Of a stretch of 44,728 nt of DNA, positions 41,985 through 44,728 are shown in pieces (the first letter of the stretch is position 1; every line of letters starts with the position of its first letter). This stretch comes from Ottowia thiooxydans DSM 14619 (GTDB taxonomy: Bacteria > Pseudomonadota > Gammaproteobacteria > Burkholderiales > Burkholderiaceae_C). The notes under the pieces are model-generated. The model saw only the letters and a list, made by a program, of their open reading frames with translations, made no database searches and had not been told where the DNA came from. The position numbers and the translations under genes were made by a program. The stretch lies in NCBI RefSeq assembly GCF_000422885.1, contig NZ_AUGX01000040.1, positions 1 through 44,728 of the forward strand, read 5' to 3'.

Positions 41985-43103
41985 GTGAACGACCACACCC
42001 CCGCCCTCCTTGACCGGTTCGTATCAGCGTTGCACGAAGCGACCTCGATATCGCTCGCCCGTAGGGATTTGGAGGTGGCGTTTGCGACCGGCGGCAGACG
42101 GGGCAGGCTCGATGCCTTGCTGAGCATGACCCTACCTATGGGTGAAAAAGTCGAATTGGCCGTCGAAGTCCTGAGGGCAGGATACCCGCGCGACGTCCGG
42201 CTGGCGGTCCATCAGCTCCATTCCTATCAGGCGGCACGCCGAGACAGCACAGTGCCGCTGGAACTGTGTGTCTTGGCCGACTACCTCAGTCCGGGCTCTC
42301 GAAAGGAGTTGCAGCAAGCCGGCGTCAACTATTTCGACGGCACTGGATCGTTGCGATTCAAGCACCGAACCATTCTGGTGCTCGTCGAGCGCGAGACACG
42401 TACCCGGACGCCGCGTCGGGCACAGAAACTGTTCTCGGGTGCACGAGAACAAGTGGTCCACGCCTTGCTTGAACACTGGCGCCAGACCGATGGCCAGGAC
42501 TATATCTCTGGTGCCGAACTGGCTGAACGAGCACAGACTTCCCCGTACACCGTATCGCTCACGATGCAGGAACTTGATCGGGAGGACTGGGTGGAGACAA
42601 CCGGCAAAGGCCCTGCCCAACGCAGGCGCGTGCGCGATGCCGCCGGACTGCTTGATGCCTGGGCCGCCGACTGGACTTCACGCCGCGAGCTAATAACCCG
42701 CTGGTACACCTACCCGCCACAGTCCAGTCTCACAGACACACTGTTGTCTCGTTTGGCTCATCGTGAAGGCTGGGCCATCACCGGCGCCACTGCAGCCAAT
42801 GCAGTGGTGCCTCATCTCACCCATGTAGATCGCGTGCAGGTCATCGTGCCGCCGGGTGAGGCCGAGGCCTGGGGCCGTGACTTGAAGCTCAAACCGGTCG
42901 ACAAGGGAGCGAACGTCATCTTCATTGAGCGCGACGGCGCGTCTCTGATGTTCCTCGATGAGCATCCTGAACGGCCAGGCTCGCGCTTCGCGAGCCGTTT
43001 CATCCAATACCTGGACCTGCTGGACAGCTACGGCCGCAACAAAGAGTTGGCCGATGAGTTCCGTCGCAGGGCCTTAAAGATCATGAAGGCGCCTACGCCA
43101 TGA
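41985..43103 (+). CDS. Large AbiEi-like antitoxin variant
   Basis: The 372-residue protein starts at GTG 41985, eight bases after the operator and with no clear ribosome-binding site. Its N-terminal part (DLEVAFATGGRRGRLDALLS, then VELAVEVLRAGYPRDVRLAV and YFDGTGSLRFKH) looks like a restriction-endonuclease-like or AbiEi-associated domain. A winged helix follows at about 150-220 (ISGAELAERAQTSPYTVSLT, MQELDREDWVETTGKG). The C-terminal half (WAITGATAANAVVPHLTHVD) matches the AbiEi C-terminal type. It is nearly twice the size of the first AbiEi. It overlaps the nucleotidyltransferase gene by four bases. Confidence 0.75.
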   Translation: MNDHTPALLDRFVSALHEATSISLARRDLEVAFATGGRRGRLDALLSMTLPMGEKVELAVEVLRAGYPRDVRLAVHQLHSYQAARRDSTVPLELCVLADYLSPGSRKELQQAGVNYFDGTGSLRFKHRTILVLVERETRTRTPRRAQKLFSGAREQVVHALLEHWRQTDGQDYISGAELAERAQTSPYTVSLTMQELDREDWVETTGKGPAQRRRVRDAAGLLDAWAADWTSRRELITRWYTYPPQSSLTDTLLSRLAHREGWAITGATAANAVVPHLTHVDRVQVIVPPGEAEAWGRDLKLKPVDKGANVIFIERDGASLMFLDEHPERPGSRFASRFIQYLDLLDSYGRNKELADEFRRRALKIMKAPTP

Positions 43104-44014
43104 GCGAGAAATTCAAGACCGCTGCGGGTTACAACCCAGATCTGACCCGCGACTGTGAAACGGCACTGGTTGTGCTGTTGCAGGCGTTCGGTTCCCTCAA
43201 GACCACCTTGCGACTTGTCGGCGGACTCGTGCCGCGCTACCTGACGCCTGCACGCCCGCCTGAGATCCCGCCGCATGCAGGTACCACAGATGTCGATGTG
43301 GTCTTGAATGTGTCAGTACTGGCTGACAGTGGCGTTTACGACAAGTTGCGCAGGCAGCTCAAGGACAACGGCTTCGTGCCGTATGAACCGGCACCTGGCA
43401 AGGTCAGTAGCTGGCAATGGGTGTACCAGCTGAATGGCCACCCGGTGCGCATCGAGTTCCTTCAGAACACCGACGATCCGGACCAGAGCGGCAAACTGGG
43501 AACGGTTGACGGCGAAGGGGTCTCAGCCGTTCAGTTTCTCCATGCCGGCGTCGCGCACGAATGGTTCCACGAACATGCCGTAACCACCGAACTGCCAGGT
43601 GGCAATGGCGTGGTAACCGAAGTGGTGCGATTCGCTGATGTTGTGGCTTTCATGGTTTTGAAAACGGTGGCCTTTCATCAGCGGCACGAACACAAAGACG
43701 TGGCCGACCTTGTTCATGTCATGCGTTATTGGGGGCCGATCGATGATCTGGCATCACTCTATGCGCAGCGGCAGTTGAACAGCCCACTCCGCGGCATTTT
43801 GCATGAAGTACTGCAGCTTCTTGAGGCGCATTTCTGCGATAGCGAAGACATCGAGGGTTGGCGCAAGGACGGACCGGCCAAGTTCGCGAACTTTCATCAG
43901 ATCGGACAACCCGGCAGTGACGAATTCGTACGCGAGCAGAGGGAGGTGAGTTCCATGGTGGACTATTTCATCGGACGAGTGCGTGAACAGTTTTCTTCGC
44001 ATTCGGAGCCCTGA
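43100..44014 (+). CDS. AbiEii-like nucleotidyltransferase, second locus
   Basis: The 304-residue protein has the nucleotidyltransferase core LRLVGGLVPRYL (Gly41, Gly42) and AGTTDVDVVLN (Asp64-x-Asp66), with VRIEFLQNTD as the likely third acid strand. The order matches AbiEii-type toxins, but sequence outside the core differs from the 39891 gene. ATGA overlap with the larger antitoxin-like gene makes a coupled pair. The third element AFMVLKTVAFHQRHEHKDVA resembles the conserved helix of AbiEii and MenT-type enzymes. It is expected to modify tRNA or another nucleotide acceptor; this is inferred. Confidence 0.75.
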   Translation: MSEKFKTAAGYNPDLTRDCETALVVLLQAFGSLKTTLRLVGGLVPRYLTPARPPEIPPHAGTTDVDVVLNVSVLADSGVYDKLRRQLKDNGFVPYEPAPGKVSSWQWVYQLNGHPVRIEFLQNTDDPDQSGKLGTVDGEGVSAVQFLHAGVAHEWFHEHAVTTELPGGNGVVTEVVRFADVVAFMVLKTVAFHQRHEHKDVADLVHVMRYWGPIDDLASLYAQRQLNSPLRGILHEVLQLLEAHFCDSEDIEGWRKDGPAKFANFHQIGQPGSDEFVREQREVSSMVDYFIGRVREQFSSHSEP

Positions 44015-44126
44015 TCGGTATGGCAAGACCTTGACGGTTCTATATGGCATTGACGTGCCTGATGCTGAGGACGAGGACGACGAAGATCGTCGCATCGACT
44101 CTTGGACGCCGCGCTTCAGGTAAGCA
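44015..44126 (+). other. Short stretch with a possible C-terminal coding fragment
   Basis: One + frame reads YGKTLTVLYGIDVPDAEDED, then a run of acidic residues and SWTPRFR before a stop at about 44123. It may be the tail of a gene cut on its left. No family is recognised. Confidence 0.25.
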
Positions 44127-44408
44127 GGGCGTGTCCGAATTTTTGTGTAAACGGTACGGACCTCAATTGACGGAGATGCGGTCTCCGAACTGAATGGTAA
44201 AGCGGGTCAGCGCAGCCTTCCAATCCCGGATGGGCAGGGTCCACTTCTGGCTGATGTTGCGCAGGGCCAGGTAGAACAGCTTGGTCAGCGCCTCGTCGCT
44301 GGGGAACGAGCCCCGGTTCTTGGTCAGCTTCCTCAGGCTCATGTTCACCGACTCGATGGCATTGGTGGTGTAGATGACCTTGCGGATTTCTGGCGGGTAG
44401 TCAAAGAA
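44127..44408 (-). mobile_element. IS256-family insertion sequence, right part only
   Basis: The terminal repeat begins GGGCGTGTCCGAATTTTTGT at 44127, the form typical of IS256-family ends. The element carries the 3' end of its transposase gene and is cut at 44408 by the Tn3-family insertion; its other part is not in the window. Confidence 0.8.
44163..44408 (-). pseudogene. IS256-family transposase C-terminal fragment
   Basis: Reading from 44408 the protein is FFDYPPEIRKVIYTTNAIES, then VNMSLRKLTKNRGSFPSDEA, ending WKAALTRFTIQFGDRISVN. TTNAIES and the catalytic Glu within it (the E of the DDE triad) are the standard C-terminal signature of IS256 transposases. The 5' part is separated by the Tn3-family element. 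Confidence 0.9.
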
Positions 44409-44728
44409 GGGGTCTCCTCGTTTTCAGTGCAATAAGTGACGGTACGAAAAGCTAGCACTGGCGCGGAGGTGGTGTTGGTAGATCGTTGATTTCATTGACT
44501 TTCCTGTTCACTTTCAAATCTGCGATTCGTGGCGTCAAACCGTGGTCGGTTTCATCCATTGGTGCCAGTTATCGATGCATTTGGCCGCGAAGGCAGGATT
44601 TGGTCAGCATAGCGGTCAACCGGGAAGCGAAACACACCCCGCAAGTTGATGCTCTCCAGCCTGGTGGGCGCAATCTTCCCGATCAGTTCCGGTGGAATGA
44701 CCTGGCGGCGGTTCGACCAGCGATCCAG
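44409..44728 (-). mobile_element. Tn3-family transposon end (right window copy)
   Basis: GGGGTCTCCTCG at 44409 is the outer end of the terminal repeat; the element runs to the right, beyond the window. The first 157 bases are identical, in reverse complement, to 1-157. The transposase gene reads toward this end on the minus strand. The insertion interrupts an IS256-family element at 44408. Confidence 0.9.
44552..44728 (-). CDS. tnpA: Tn3-family transposase, C-terminal fragment (continues outside the window)
   Basis: The 58 visible residues include DRWSNRRQVIPPELIGKIAP and RLESINLRGVFRFPVD, which match the Leu-x-P-x-x-x-x-x-Ile-Asn-Leu-x-Gly-x-Tyr/Phe-x-Phe pattern near the end of Tn3-family transposases. 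The stop is at 44552, about 140 bases before the outer end of the terminal repeat. The left window copy keeps only its last three codons and stop. Confidence 0.8.
   Translation of the reverse strand: MDRWSNRRQVIPPELIGKIAPTRLESINLRGVFRFPVDRYADQILPSRPNASITGTNG

Noticed and set aside
1-44728. CRISPR arrays, rRNA genes and tRNA genes
   Set aside because: No regularly spaced repeats with unique spacers, no rRNA blocks and no tRNA cloverleafs were seen; the only tandem repeat has two copies of 75 bp without spacers.

Overview
The window is high-GC DNA from a betaproteobacterium. The core genes (nadB, fused pabBC, ubiC, yggL, yedK, umuDC) and the style of the proteins suggest the Comamonadaceae (Hydrogenophaga, Acidovorax or Polaromonas type). 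That placement is inferred from gene content only. The housekeeping genes imply chromosome rather than plasmid, carrying a large mobile and defence-rich segment.

Layout. Both edges are ends of the same Tn3-family transposon in inverted orientation (1-157 and 44409-44565 are perfect reverse complements), each with its transposase reading toward the interior. Next to the left end is a protease/AAA-ATPase pair of the IetAS type (339-3896), then a methyltransferase, a stand-alone proteasome-like Ntn hydrolase, a complete IS701-family element (6186-7659, CTAG target duplication) and an unrecognised 870-residue protein with a zinc ribbon and a PD-(D/E)XK-like nuclease motif (8415-11027). A HipBA-type toxin-antitoxin pair follows.

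From 13.0 to 18.9 kb lie yggL, an SOS cluster (umuC-umuD divergent from yedK and an MmcB-like nuclease gene, with one LexA box covering the shared promoter), a membrane-anchored Mrr-like endonuclease and a secreted protein. From 19 to 31 kb is a worn mosaic: a DUF-type gene, a broken AAA ATPase, a three-PAS diguanylate cyclase, IS3 and IS630 remnants, a HAD-like gene, a tyrosine recombinase overlapping a small partner gene, about 2.5 kb with no convincing gene but with a structured 75-bp tandem repeat, an orphan mobile mystery protein A, XRE and MbcA/ParS-type regulators and several small hypothetical genes.

From 31 to 39 kb the content returns to metabolism: nadB divergent from pabBC, which converges on ubiC, then small conserved genes and a SWIM zinc-finger protein. 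From 39.3 to 44.0 kb are two AbiE-like type IV toxin-antitoxin pairs in tandem, a canonical AbiEi/AbiEii pair with an accessory gene and a larger variant whose promoter carries a duplicated palindromic operator. An IS256-family element cut by the right Tn3-family copy closes the window.

The most defence-like content is IetAS, the 870-residue nuclease-like protein, the Ntn hydrolase, HipBA, the Mrr-like enzyme and the two AbiE-like loci. Phage or plasmid defence is established only for the IetAS and AbiE families; for the others it is inferred.
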